From: Streptomyces sp. CG1 | Lineage (GTDB): Bacteria; Actinomycetota; Actinomycetes; Streptomycetales; Streptomycetaceae | NCBI RefSeq assembly: GCF_041080625.1 | Contig: NZ_CP163518.1 | Location: forward strand, 3,472,001-3,536,000 | DNA: 64,000 nt | Direction of reading: 5' to 3' | Shown here: positions 51,153-59,253 of the stretch, piece by piece | Position numbering within the stretch: position 1 is the first letter of the stretch | Layout: each line of letters begins with the position of its first letter | The notes under the pieces: model-generated | Databases searched by the model: none | Told to the model about the DNA's origin: nothing | Seen by the model: only the letters and a program-made list of their open reading frames with translations | Made by a program: the position numbers and the translations under genes

Positions 51153-52574
51153 ATGCCCGGCGATCCCGTCCCGCATCTGCCGCCGCTGCTCGAAGCGGTC
51201 CTCGGGGTCGGCTCCGCACTCGAACTGCGCACCACGCTGCAGCGCATCGTGGACGGCGCCGCAGAACTGACCGGCGCCCGGTACGCGGCGCTGCGCACCG
51301 CCGACCCCGGTCAGGAGGGGCCGGCCGAGATCCGTACGACGACACCTCCCCCGAAGGACGCCGACGGACTGGACGTGCCGATCCTGGTGGGCGGAGAACC
51401 GTTCGGGCGGCTGTACCTGGCCGGCAAGAGCGGCGGCGGCGCGTTCACCGCCGACGACGAGCAGCTGCTGCGGGTGCTGGCCGCCCAGGCGGGCGCCGCG
51501 ATCGGCAATGCCCGCCTGTACGAGGCGGCCCGGCAGCGTGAGCGGTGGATCGAGGGCGCGGCGGCCGTCACCACCGCGCTGCTGACCGGCGAGAGCGCCG
51601 CGGACGCCCTGATGACGGTCGCGGAGCGGGCCCGGCTGCTCGCCGACGCCTCCGCCGGGGTCATCCTCCAGTCCACCCCCGAGGGCGGGATGGAGATCGT
51701 GACCGCGTCCACGCACGACGACCCCGGCGACCTCGTCGGTACGACCATCGAGCCCGGCAGCCCGGTGCTGGAGCAACTACTGGGCGGCGAACCGGTGTTC
51801 ATCGAGGACTCGGCGACCGACCCGCGCATGACGACCCGGGTCCGGCACCGGTTCGGCCCCAGCATGATGCTGCCGCTCCAGGCGAGCGGCCAGCTGATCG
51901 GCACGCTCGCGCTGCCGCGCCGGCGCGGCGCCCGCCCGTACACGGACGTCGAACGGCGCCTGGCCGGCCAGTTCGCCTCCCAGGCCGCGCTCGCCCTGGT
52001 CCTCGCCGGCGCCCGGCACCGCAGGGAGCGGCTCGCGGTGTACGAGGACCGGGACCGGATCGCCCGCGATCTGCACGACCTGGTCGTCCAACGGCTGTTC
52101 GCCACCGGCATGATGCTGCAGGCGGCGCAGCGCCGGGCCCGGGTGGAGGCCGTACAGGACATGCTCGGCAAGGCGGTCGACGAGCTGGAGTCGACCGTTC
52201 AGGAGGTCCGGACGGCGATCTTCGCGCTCCAGCAGCCGCCCGCCGAGGCGCCGGCCACCCTGCGGGGCCGGGCGCTGCGCGAGACGGCCACCGTGGCGGC
52301 GGTGCTCGGCTTCCAGCCGTCCACCCGCTTCCTCGGCCCGGTGGACAGCCGCGTCCCGGACCGCGTCGCCGGCCAGTTGCTCGCCACGCTCCGCCGCGCC
52401 CTCGACAGCGCCGCCCGTCGCCGGGCCGTCTCCCGTATCGAGGTCACGATCGACGCGACGGCGGCGCTGGCGGACGGCCGGGCGGCGGTACGGCTGACGG
52501 TGTACGACGACGGAAACACCGAGGCCGACGAGGACACGAAAGGGACGACGGTCACCTGGCAGGCACCGTTGTGA
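51153..52574 (+). CDS. GAF-domain histidine kinase with degenerate ATPase domain
   Basis: 473 residues, cytoplasmic, DevS/DosT-like. GAF 1 about 12-120, GAF 2 about 130-285, then a HisKA_3 dimerisation helix with the phospho-His in RDRIARDLHDLVVQRL (about 300). The ATPase domain is short: the N-box is LLATLRRALDSAARRR, where REAL-NAARH is expected (Glu to Arg, Asn to Ser), and the G boxes reduce to VYDDGNTEADE before GTTVTWQAPL. It may be unable to bind ATP and act as a binding or phosphatase partner. 20 bp after mbl, with no response regulator nearby. Confidence 0.85.
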   Translation: MPGDPVPHLPPLLEAVLGVGSALELRTTLQRIVDGAAELTGARYAALRTADPGQEGPAEIRTTTPPPKDADGLDVPILVGGEPFGRLYLAGKSGGGAFTADDEQLLRVLAAQAGAAIGNARLYEAARQRERWIEGAAAVTTALLTGESAADALMTVAERARLLADASAGVILQSTPEGGMEIVTASTHDDPGDLVGTTIEPGSPVLEQLLGGEPVFIEDSATDPRMTTRVRHRFGPSMMLPLQASGQLIGTLALPRRRGARPYTDVERRLAGQFASQAALALVLAGARHRRERLAVYEDRDRIARDLHDLVVQRLFATGMMLQAAQRRARVEAVQDMLGKAVDELESTVQEVRTAIFALQQPPAEAPATLRGRALRETATVAAVLGFQPSTRFLGPVDSRVPDRVAGQLLATLRRALDSAARRRAVSRIEVTIDATAALADGRAAVRLTVYDDGNTEADEDTKGTTVTWQAPL

Positions 52575-52838
52575 CAGAGGCCGGAAAGCCGGGCCGCCGG
52601 TCAGTAAGGCAGAACGCGACCCGACGGTGTCCTGCGGTCGATCTCGCGTTCGCGCGGCGCGGCGGGGCGTCGGCTGACGCGTACCCGGATGCGACGGTCC
52701 ATGACGCCCTCCCTCTGCCGGTGCGGCCCGGCGGTTGATGCCGGTACGAGGTGCGTGCCCAGGACGCGGACCGTTCAAGCATGTACGGGTCAACTCACCT
52801 GCCGCGTACCGCTGTCGGCGAACACGGTGGCCGGGACG

Positions 52839-54041
52839 CTACCGGGTGGCGTACCGGCCGAGGACGAAGTCCAGCCGGGCCAGCCACTCCCCGAGCCGGG
52901 CCGACCGGCGGGCGTTCAGCTCGCAGTCGTACACGCCGCCGTCCCACAGCCGTACGGTCACCGTGAGGTGGTGGCCGCGCCGGGTGCGCCCGACATGCGC
53001 GATCTCCGCCCACTCGAAGTCGACGGCCACGCCCGCCACTTCGAGGACGACCCCGGTGGCGTTGACGACGACACGCGACTCGCCGTCGGTGAGTTCGGCC
53101 TCCGGGGGCGTGTACGGGACCGGCGGGCCGAACCCCTGGGCGACCTGCGGCGGGGGCGTGGCCGGGTAGGGCGGGAGCGGCATCGGGGTCACGGGGGTCT
53201 GTGCGGGCGGGGGCGCGGTCAGGGTCGGGGCGTACGAGGCCTCCGCCGGGAAGGGCACCGGGGTCCCGTCGGTCAGCAGGTCCAGCAGCTCGGTGGGGGT
53301 CGGCCGGGCGGCGGGGTCCTTCGCCAGGCAGCGCGCGACCAGGCCGGCGAGTCCGGCCGGTACGGCGGCCAGGTTCGGCTGTTCGTGCACGGAGCGGTAC
53401 ATCAGCCCCATCGGCGTGCCCTCGCCCCAGGCGCTGCCGCCCGCCGCCGCGACCAGTACCGCGCCGAGGGCGAACACATCGGCGGCGCCGGTCACATCGT
53501 GGCCCAGGGCCTGTTCGGGCGCGAGGAAGCCGGGCGTGCCGAAGGCGGTGCCGGTGGCGGTGAGCCTGGTGGACTCGACGGCCCGGGAGATGCCGAAGTC
53601 GAGGACGCGCGGGCCGTCGACGGCCATGATGATGTTGCCGGGCTTGAGATCGCGGTGCACCAGCCCGCAGGAGTGGACGGACTCCAGCGCCTCGGCGAGC
53701 GCGGCGGCCAGCGCCCGCAGCTGCGGCTCGTCCATCGCGCCCTCGGCGGCGAGCCGTGCCACGAGGGTCGGTCCGGGAATGTAGGCCGTGGCCAGCCACA
53801 GCGGGTCGCCGTCCACGTCCGCGTCCACGACCGGCGCCGTGTGGAAGCCGCCCACCGCACGGGCGGCCTCGACCTCGCTGCGGAACCGCTCACGGAAGAC
53901 CGGTTCGGCCGCCAGCTCCGCCTTGGCGACCTTCACCGCTACGGCCCGCCCCCCGCGCGTCCGCGCGAGATACACGGTGCCCATTCCACCCTCGCCGAGC
54001 CGCCGCTCGACGAGGTATCCCCCGATGCGATCCATGCGCAC
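52839..54041 (-). CDS. Serine/threonine protein kinase (PknB-type catalytic domain, soluble)
   Basis: 400 residues. Kinase domain about 8-265: glycine loop LGEGGMGTVYLAR, Lys in VAVKVAKAE, HRDLKPGNII, DFG in VLDFGISRA, APEQA. A Pro-rich linker (about 275-320) leads to a C-terminal beta domain (GESRVVVNATGVV ... WDGGVYDCELNAR) with no PASTA repeats and no transmembrane helix, so it is cytoplasmic. Start GTG 54041 or ATG 54035. A tetratricopeptide gene is divergent. Its target is unknown; Mbl-linked neighbours suggest cell-wall or developmental signalling. Confidence 0.94.
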   Translation of the reverse strand: MRMDRIGGYLVERRLGEGGMGTVYLARTRGGRAVAVKVAKAELAAEPVFRERFRSEVEAARAVGGFHTAPVVDADVDGDPLWLATAYIPGPTLVARLAAEGAMDEPQLRALAAALAEALESVHSCGLVHRDLKPGNIIMAVDGPRVLDFGISRAVESTRLTATGTAFGTPGFLAPEQALGHDVTGAADVFALGAVLVAAAGGSAWGEGTPMGLMYRSVHEQPNLAAVPAGLAGLVARCLAKDPAARPTPTELLDLLTDGTPVPFPAEASYAPTLTAPPPAQTPVTPMPLPPYPATPPPQVAQGFGPPVPYTPPEAELTDGESRVVVNATGVVLEVAGVAVDFEWAEIAHVGRTRRGHHLTVTVRLWDGGVYDCELNARRSARLGEWLARLDFVLGRYATR

Positions 54042-54193
54042 AGTATGGCCGCCGGCCTGCCCGCCTCCGGCACCACCCTGACGGGCGTCAGCGCGGTATC
54101 TGCTTCCGGCCGACTCTGCCCGTGCATGACCACAAGAGAACCGCCGCGTCTCGCGCGACGCCGGTTTCCGTCTGCCAGGCTGGGGCGACGACC

Positions 54194-54697
54194 ATGACGA
54201 CCACGCCGGAGTGGGAACAGCGGTGCGCAGCCCTGTGGGACGCCTTCGAGGACTGCGGCCCGGCGGAATTCCGCTCGAGGATCGAGGCGTTGGCCGCCGA
54301 GCTGCCGGAGGGGCACGCCGTCGCCGCCTTCGAGCTGGCCTCCGCCTACGACGCCACCGACCTGGGCCAACGCGCCGTTGCGCACTACCGGAAGACGCTG
54401 GACGGCGGACTGGACGGCGATCGCCGGCGGCAGGCCGTCATCCAGCTGGCGAGTACGCTGCGCACGCTCGGCGACCCGCAGGCCGGCGCCGACCTGCTGC
54501 TCGCGGAGCGCGAGCAGACCTCGGACCATCTCGACGACGCGGTCACCGCGTTCCTCGCCCTGGCGCTCGTCGACCTCGGCCGGGAGCGGGAGGCCGCGGC
54601 GCTCGCGCTGGGCGCACTCGCCCCGCATCTGCCGTGCTACAACGTCTCGCTCGCCCGTTACGCAGCGGCCGTGGCCGACCCGGCCCCGAACGGCTGA
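54194..54697 (+). CDS. Tetratricopeptide-repeat protein
   Basis: 167 residues of alpha-helical repeats: HAVAAFELASAYDATDLGQRAVAHYRKTL, in TPR spacing (about 42-70), then RQAVIQLASTLRTLGDPQAGADLLL and AFLALALVDLGREREAAAL. No other domain. Small TPR proteins of this kind often accompany signalling or stress genes in Streptomyces; binding partner unknown. Start ATG with GGGGCGACG region upstream, weak. Divergent from the Ser/Thr kinase, 152 bp between starts. Confidence 0.82.
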   Translation: MTTTPEWEQRCAALWDAFEDCGPAEFRSRIEALAAELPEGHAVAAFELASAYDATDLGQRAVAHYRKTLDGGLDGDRRRQAVIQLASTLRTLGDPQAGADLLLAEREQTSDHLDDAVTAFLALALVDLGREREAAALALGALAPHLPCYNVSLARYAAAVADPAPNG

Positions 54698-54813
54698 GCC
54701 GGGCGGGACCGGCCCGGTTCGCCCTCCGGCGACAACGTTGCCGCGCGGGCGAACGTCACCGTTGGTCGCCGCATGCCAGTACGGGGTCGTGGCACCCACC
54801 GGAAGCCGTTCGC

Positions 54814-55089
54814 CTAGACCAGGCGCTCGACCGCCTCCTTGGCCTCCTTCAGACCCGCGTCGGTCATCTCCCGGTACACCTTGATCGCCTGGACTTTCTT
54901 GCCGTCGCGGGCCAGCGCGATGACCTCGTCCATGCGGGGATCGTCCTCCCGCAGCCCCAAGTGGTCGAGAATCAGATCAAGTTTGTGCTCCACCCGGGCA
55001 ACACGCCGATCCGCCCGGGAGATCCGGCTCTCGATGGTGAAGACACCCGCGAGCAGGGCGAGGAACAGAAAGAAGCCAGCAATGTCCAT
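54814..55089 (-). CDS. Membrane-anchored L7/L12 C-terminal-domain-like protein
   Basis: 91 residues. One N-terminal helix spans the membrane (IAGFFLFLALLAGVF, 3-17), a charged coil follows (RADRRVARVEHKLDLILDHLG), and the last ~40 residues (MDEVIALARDGKKVQAIKVY, REMTDAGLKEAKEAVE) match the C-terminal domain of ribosomal bL12, including the GKKVQAIK-type helix that contacts translation factors. The ATG at 55089 places the hydrophobic segment at the very start; an upstream reading is unsupported. Function unknown; possibly binds GTPases at the membrane. Confidence 0.85.
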   Translation of the reverse strand: MDIAGFFLFLALLAGVFTIESRISRADRRVARVEHKLDLILDHLGLREDDPRMDEVIALARDGKKVQAIKVYREMTDAGLKEAKEAVERLV

Positions 55090-55437
55090 GATCAGCGATC
55101 TTAGAGGGCCGGTCCGGGCAGCGGGCCGGCCCAGGTAGCGGCGCATCGCGCACCCGGGCCGGGCCGCGAGATGACGGCGGTGGACACGGGATCGGCGTCC
55201 GCGAGTGACCGCACACCCCCCTCTGCGCGGACCGTGTGGCAGGGCATCGGGCCCTTCAAGGTAAGAGGAACGCTTGAATATCGTCAGGCTGCGGACCACG
55301 GTGTCGCCGGGATTGCGCCGCCGCTTGTGCTCCTCTTACCTCTCCCGCCGTTCGCCGGCTCGCGCGGGTCCGGGTGGCCGACCAGACTGGAATTGGCCGG
55401 GCCGCCGGAGGCGCGGCCGCGACGCCGAGGTATCACG
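55090..55437. other. Divergent intergenic region
   Basis: 348 bases between the L7/L12-like gene and the deacetylase gene without a gene I can support. An AT-richer patch CTTGAATATCGTCAGG at 55273-55288 may belong to a promoter for the deacetylase. Confidence 0.4.
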
Positions 55438-56208
55438 ATGACTGCCAGACCGGGTCGGCACCGTACGGTGGCGGCTCTCGCCGCCACCGCCCTGTCGGTC
55501 GCCGTATCCACACTCGGCACGACGACGACGGCGGCAGCCGCGCCGCAGCACCCACCCCTCACGCGTTCTGCGCACACCCACGCCGTCGACTGCCGGACCG
55601 TCAGATGTGTGGCCCTCACCTTCGACGACGGCCCGACCCAGTACACGGCCGCCCTCCTCACCACCCTGGAACACAGCCACGCCCCCGCGACGTTCTTCCT
55701 GATCGGACCACACGCGCTGCAGTACCGCGCGGACGTGCAGCGGGAGTACCGGGACGGCGACGCGATCGGCGACCACACAGTCACCCATCCCCACCTCACC
55801 CTCCTGCCCGGGCCCCTGGTCGACCACCAGATCAAGGACGCGGCGCAGCAGATCGCCTCGGTCACGGGCCACAGGCCGGTACTCTTCCGGCCGCCCTTCG
55901 GGGCGTGGAACGCCCGGGTGCGGGAGGCGGCCGGCGCCGCGGGGATGGCGGTGGTGATGTGGAACGTCAACCCCCAGGACTGGAAGCACCACGACCCGGC
56001 CTTCATCGACCGGGCTGTCCTCGCCCTGGTGCGGCCGGGCGCGATCGTCGTTCTGCACGACCGCTACGCGACGACCCCGCCGGCCGTGCCCCGTCTGATC
56101 GACGCATTGAGGGCCCGCGGATACGACCTCGTCACCGTCCCCCAGCTCTTCGCCACCAGCGGCGGCCTGCACAGCGGCGTGGTGTACCACCACGGACCGG
56201 GCCCGTGA
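55438..56208 (+). CDS. Secreted polysaccharide deacetylase (NodB/CE4)
   Basis: 256 residues. Signal peptide of about 33 residues (RTVAALAATALSVAV ... TAAAAP). CE4 motifs: motif 1 TFDDGPTQ with the catalytic Asp and metal Asp, motif 2 HTVTHPHL with both metal histidines (H-x-x-x-H), motif 3 RPPFGAWN, motif 4 WNVNPQDW and motif 5 IVVLHD. The catalytic set is complete, so it is probably active on peptidoglycan or chitin-type N-acetyl groups outside the cell. ATG with GAGG 10 bp upstream. Confidence 0.94.
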   Translation: MTARPGRHRTVAALAATALSVAVSTLGTTTTAAAAPQHPPLTRSAHTHAVDCRTVRCVALTFDDGPTQYTAALLTTLEHSHAPATFFLIGPHALQYRADVQREYRDGDAIGDHTVTHPHLTLLPGPLVDHQIKDAAQQIASVTGHRPVLFRPPFGAWNARVREAAGAAGMAVVMWNVNPQDWKHHDPAFIDRAVLALVRPGAIVVLHDRYATTPPAVPRLIDALRARGYDLVTVPQLFATSGGLHSGVVYHHGPGP

Positions 56209-56565
56209 CACGTGTCTCCGTGAGCCCACTCGTGAGCCCACTCGATATACCCAGGCCGATCACCGGTTCCAAGTCGGCGCCTACCCCCTGCAGTTCACGG
56301 GCCGCACAACGGTGTTCCCTGAGCGAGAAGCCCGCCCCGGTCATGGCCCGGACACCGGAACTGACCGGCCGGTGGCTCGACTTCGTCAAGGACGACTGGC
56401 CCGCGTGGGACGCATGAGAACGGCGAGGGGCTGCACCCCGACTGGACATTCCGACGCTTCACGCACCTCGTGGAACTGTCCGGCCCAGGAGAGGCTGGGG
56501 CACTCCTGGCGCCGCTGAGCCGTCCCTGTGTCCCCTGTGCGTCCCCTGGATCTTGGTCTGAACGA
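56209..56565. other. Intergenic region with unassigned coding-like remnant
   Basis: 357 bases. Readings such as FQVGAYPLQFTGRTTVFPE and LHPDWTFRRFTHLVELSG have plausible protein character in different frames, which may mean a decayed gene, but I cannot name a family, and the frames are broken. Confidence 0.35.
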
Positions 56566-56607
56566 ATGAACGGGGGGCACCACACCGAGGCGGTGCCCCC
56601 CGTTCAT
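56566..56607. terminator. Bidirectional terminator before the tRNA cluster
   Basis: Perfect 16-bp stem ATGAACGGGGGGCACC / GGTGCCCCCCGTTCAT with a 10-nt loop. It sits 41 bp downstream of the CAT tRNA in its direction of transcription and can end the tRNA transcript. Confidence 0.85.
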
Positions 56608-56647
56608 GCGTCGCCACAGGTAGAAACGCTTCTGCACCTGCGACGCC

Positions 56648-56724
56648 TGGTGGGGCGGGTGGGACTCGAACCCACGGCCGACGGATTATGAGTCCGCTGC
56701 TCTAACCGGCTGAGCTACCGCCCC
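56648..56724 (-). tRNA. tRNA with CAT anticodon (Ile2 or elongator Met)
   Basis: 77 nt with encoded CCA. Acceptor GGGGCGG / CCGCCCC, D-loop AGCTCAGCCGGTTAGAGC, anticodon stem GGACTCATAATCC with CAT, T-arm GTGGGTTCGAGTCCCAC. The GGACTCATAATCC stem and CGGCC variable loop look like the tRNA-Ile2 type whose C34 is modified to lysidine, but elongator Met cannot be excluded by eye. Not the initiator, which has three G-C pairs in another pattern. Confidence 0.9.
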
Positions 56725-56900
56725 ATAGCGGCGTGTCGCGTACATGTGTGCGCGCCGTCTGCCGCAGCATAGCCGCTCATACGATCTCCTGCTTCGGATG
56801 ATCGGCATCTGCGCTGCTCATGACCTTGAGGACTACGGCGCAGGCACGACGGTTCCCGCGGGCATGAAAAAGGACCCCCAAGGGGCCCTCGTTCACTGCG

Positions 56901-56973
56901 CTCCCCCGACTGGACTCGAACCAGTAACCTGCCGGTTAACAGCCGGCTGCTCTGCCAATTGAGCTACGGAGGA
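56901..56973 (-). tRNA. tRNA-Asn (GTT), copy 1
   Basis: 73 nt, cloverleaf with acceptor TCCTCCG / CGGGGGA, anticodon loop CTGTTAAC (GTT), T-arm ACTGGTTCGAGTCCAGT, discriminator G, no encoded CCA. Identical to the second copy. Confidence 0.95.
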
Positions 56974-56979
56974 CCGAAG

Positions 56980-57052
56980 CTCCCCCGACTGGACTCGAAC
57001 CAGTAACCTGCCGGTTAACAGCCGGCTGCTCTGCCAATTGAGCTACGGAGGA
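56980..57052 (-). tRNA. tRNA-Asn (GTT), copy 2
   Basis: Same 73-nt sequence as copy 1, six bases upstream in transcription order. The two are probably transcribed together. Confidence 0.95.
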
Positions 57053-57210
57053 TCGCCTCGATTGCATCGAACGTACCTACCTGGGTATTCGCCAGGGGGC
57101 GGGCGCTCGCTGCGACACATACATTAGCGCAAGCAGGGGGGTGCTCCGCCAATCGGTACCCCCGGCGCCCACGTCGCACCGCAGACCAAGGCAAGGGAAG
57201 GGTGGCAGCC

Positions 57211-57516
57211 ATGCGCTACCGGCTCACGTTCGTCGCCGGACTGGCCCTCGGTTACGTACTCGGCACGAGGGCCGGACGCGAGCGTTACGAGCAGCTGAAG
57301 AAGGCCGCCCAGCGGATCGCGCAGAACCCGGCCGTACGCAACACGGCCGAGAGCGCCGCCCAGCAGGGCCGCCAGTACGCCGGCAAGGCCTTCCACACGG
57401 TCAGCGACCGGGTCGGGGACCGGGTCCCCGAGACCGTGGCCCAGCGGGTGCGATCCCTGCGGGAGCGGAATCTGAACGGCATGCCCGAGGACGACTGGGG
57501 CACCAGCAACACCTAG
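57211..57516 (+). CDS. Small YtxH-like membrane-associated protein
   Basis: 101 residues. Starts MRYRLTFVAGLALGYVLGTRAGRERYEQL: an N-terminal glycine-rich hydrophobic helix (VAGLALGYVLG) and the TRAGRERYE motif characteristic of YtxH-type stress proteins, then an amphipathic helical tail (AAQRIAQNPAVRNTAES). The ATG at 57211 is preceded by GGGAAGGG; an in-frame GTG 9 bp earlier also could serve. Stress or envelope role inferred from the family. Confidence 0.85.
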   Translation: MRYRLTFVAGLALGYVLGTRAGRERYEQLKKAAQRIAQNPAVRNTAESAAQQGRQYAGKAFHTVSDRVGDRVPETVAQRVRSLRERNLNGMPEDDWGTSNT

Positions 57517-57548
57517 GCACTCTTCGACTCAGGTGAGTGTGCCTGCCC

Positions 57549-57600
57549 GGGGGCGCGGGGCTGTATCGATATGCGGCTCCGCATCGATGTGCGGGCCGGA
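57549..57600. repeat. Interspersed intergenic repeat, copy 4
   Basis: GGGGGCGCGGGGCTGTATCG, then ATATGCGGCTCCGCATCGAT with self-complementary halves, then GTGCGGGCC. Matches the left half of the element at 7861-7976 on the other strand. Confidence 0.65.
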
Positions 57601-57671
57601 CGACAGACACCCCCGCGGCGAGTAGGCACCATCGGGCGAAGCAAGCGCGGCGATGCGGCAAAATTCTCCGT

Positions 57672-59123
57672 ATGGGGATAGTCGCCGGGCTGGACAGCTC
57701 ACCGGACTTCACACGCATCGTGGTCTGCGACGCAGACACCGGTGCCGTACTACGGCAGGGTTACGCACCGCATCCGGTCGAGTCGCCGGACGGCGCCCGC
57801 CCGAGCGACATCGACCCCCAGGCCTGGTTGCTCTCCCTCGGCGAAGCCGCGGGCGGCGGCCTGCTGGAGGGCGTCCAGGCCATCGGCGTATCGGCTCAGC
57901 AGAACGCGCTGATCCCCCTGGACGCCCAGGGCAACACCGTCCGCCCGGCGCTGGTCGGCGGTGACAAGCGGGCGCAGGTCGCGGCGGCCGATCTCGTCGA
58001 CGCGCTCGGCGGGCGTGAGGCCTGGGCGCAGGCCGTCGGGAGCGTGCCGCAGGCGGCCCAGCTGGTCACCAAGCTGCGCTGGCTCGCGAAGAACGAGCCC
58101 GAGAACGCCCGCCGGACGGCCGTACTGCTGCAGGCGCACGACTGGCTGGTCTGGCAGCTGCTCGGGCGGCCGGTGCGCCGGACCACTGATCGCGGGGGTG
58201 CCTCCGGAACCGGGTACTGGTCGGCCGCCACCGGTGCCTACCGGCCCGACCTCGTCGAGCTGGCGCTCGGTCATCAGGCGATGCTGCCGGAGGTGATCGG
58301 CCCGTCGGACGCGGCCGGTACGACGCCGGAGGGGCTGCTGATCTCCGCGGGGACCGGCGAGACCATGGCGGCCGCGTTCGGGCTCGGGATCGGGCTGGGG
58401 GACGCCGTCGTATCGCTGGGGGCGTCGGGGTCCGTGATGGCCGTACACCCCGAGGCGCTCGCCGATCAGTCCGGGATGATCACCTCCCTCGCCGACGCCA
58501 CCGGCATGCACCTGCCGGTCGTCACCACCCTGAACGCCGTACGCACCCTGCGCGGCACCGCCGAACTGCTCGGGCTGCCGGATCTGGAGAGCCTGTCCGA
58601 CCTGGCGATGAAGTCCACGCCGGGCGCCCATGGGCTCGTCCTGCTCCCCTATCTGGAGGGTGAGCGGACGCCGAATCTGCCGCACACCGCCGGGACGCTC
58701 GCCGGGCTGAGGCGGGAGTCGATGAAGCCCGAGCATCTGGCAAGAGCCGCGTTCGAGGGCATGCTGTGCGGGCTCGCCGACGCGCTGGACGTGCTGCGCG
58801 GGCGGGGCGTGGACGTGCGGCGGATCTTCCTGCTGGGCCCAGCCGCCGAGCTGCCGGCCGTGCAGGCCGCGGCGCCCTCGCTGTTCGGCGCGCAGGTCGT
58901 CGTACCGCAGCCCGCGGACTACGCGGCGATCGGCGCGGCCCGGCAGGCGGCCTGGGCGCTGGGTGTGTCGCAGGGCACGCTCGATCCGCGTACCCCGCCG
59001 GCCTGGCAGGGGGCCGCGGCGCAGGTGCTGGAGCCGGGTGACGAGCTGGCCGTGGGGCAGGCGGTGCGGCAGCAGTTCGTGGCGGTGCGGGAGCAGACCC
59101 ACCCGGGAGCATTCCGCGTGTGA
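57672..59123 (+). CDS. FGGY-family carbohydrate kinase (xylulokinase-like)
   Basis: 483 residues. ATP-dependent sugar kinase with DSSPDFTRIVVCDADTG as first phosphate loop, VSAQQNALIPLD (equivalent of the GxxxQxHG substrate block), the second domain VVSLGASGSVMA, LPYLEGERTPNLP and AAFEGMLCGLADALD. Xylulokinases have QxHG where this has QQNALIPL, so the substrate might differ. ATG 57672 has no clear ribosome site. Monocistronic in this window. Confidence 0.88.
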   Translation: MGIVAGLDSSPDFTRIVVCDADTGAVLRQGYAPHPVESPDGARPSDIDPQAWLLSLGEAAGGGLLEGVQAIGVSAQQNALIPLDAQGNTVRPALVGGDKRAQVAAADLVDALGGREAWAQAVGSVPQAAQLVTKLRWLAKNEPENARRTAVLLQAHDWLVWQLLGRPVRRTTDRGGASGTGYWSAATGAYRPDLVELALGHQAMLPEVIGPSDAAGTTPEGLLISAGTGETMAAAFGLGIGLGDAVVSLGASGSVMAVHPEALADQSGMITSLADATGMHLPVVTTLNAVRTLRGTAELLGLPDLESLSDLAMKSTPGAHGLVLLPYLEGERTPNLPHTAGTLAGLRRESMKPEHLARAAFEGMLCGLADALDVLRGRGVDVRRIFLLGPAAELPAVQAAAPSLFGAQVVVPQPADYAAIGAARQAAWALGVSQGTLDPRTPPAWQGAAAQVLEPGDELAVGQAVRQQFVAVREQTHPGAFRV

Positions 59124-59253
59124 CCCAGAGCCCGGGAGCCGTAAGCGCCGGGCCGTCCGGTTAATTCGGTTGAGGTAACGCGGGTGGAGTGTCCGACGAT
59201 AGGGGCCAAGGGCACACCGACCAGCCCCTGTCGCCGAACCCGAGAGACGTAGC

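Noticed and set aside
56209..56565. A gene after the polysaccharide deacetylase
   Set aside because: Protein-like stretches occur in different frames with no start/ribosome site, and no family could be named; noted only as a possible remnant.
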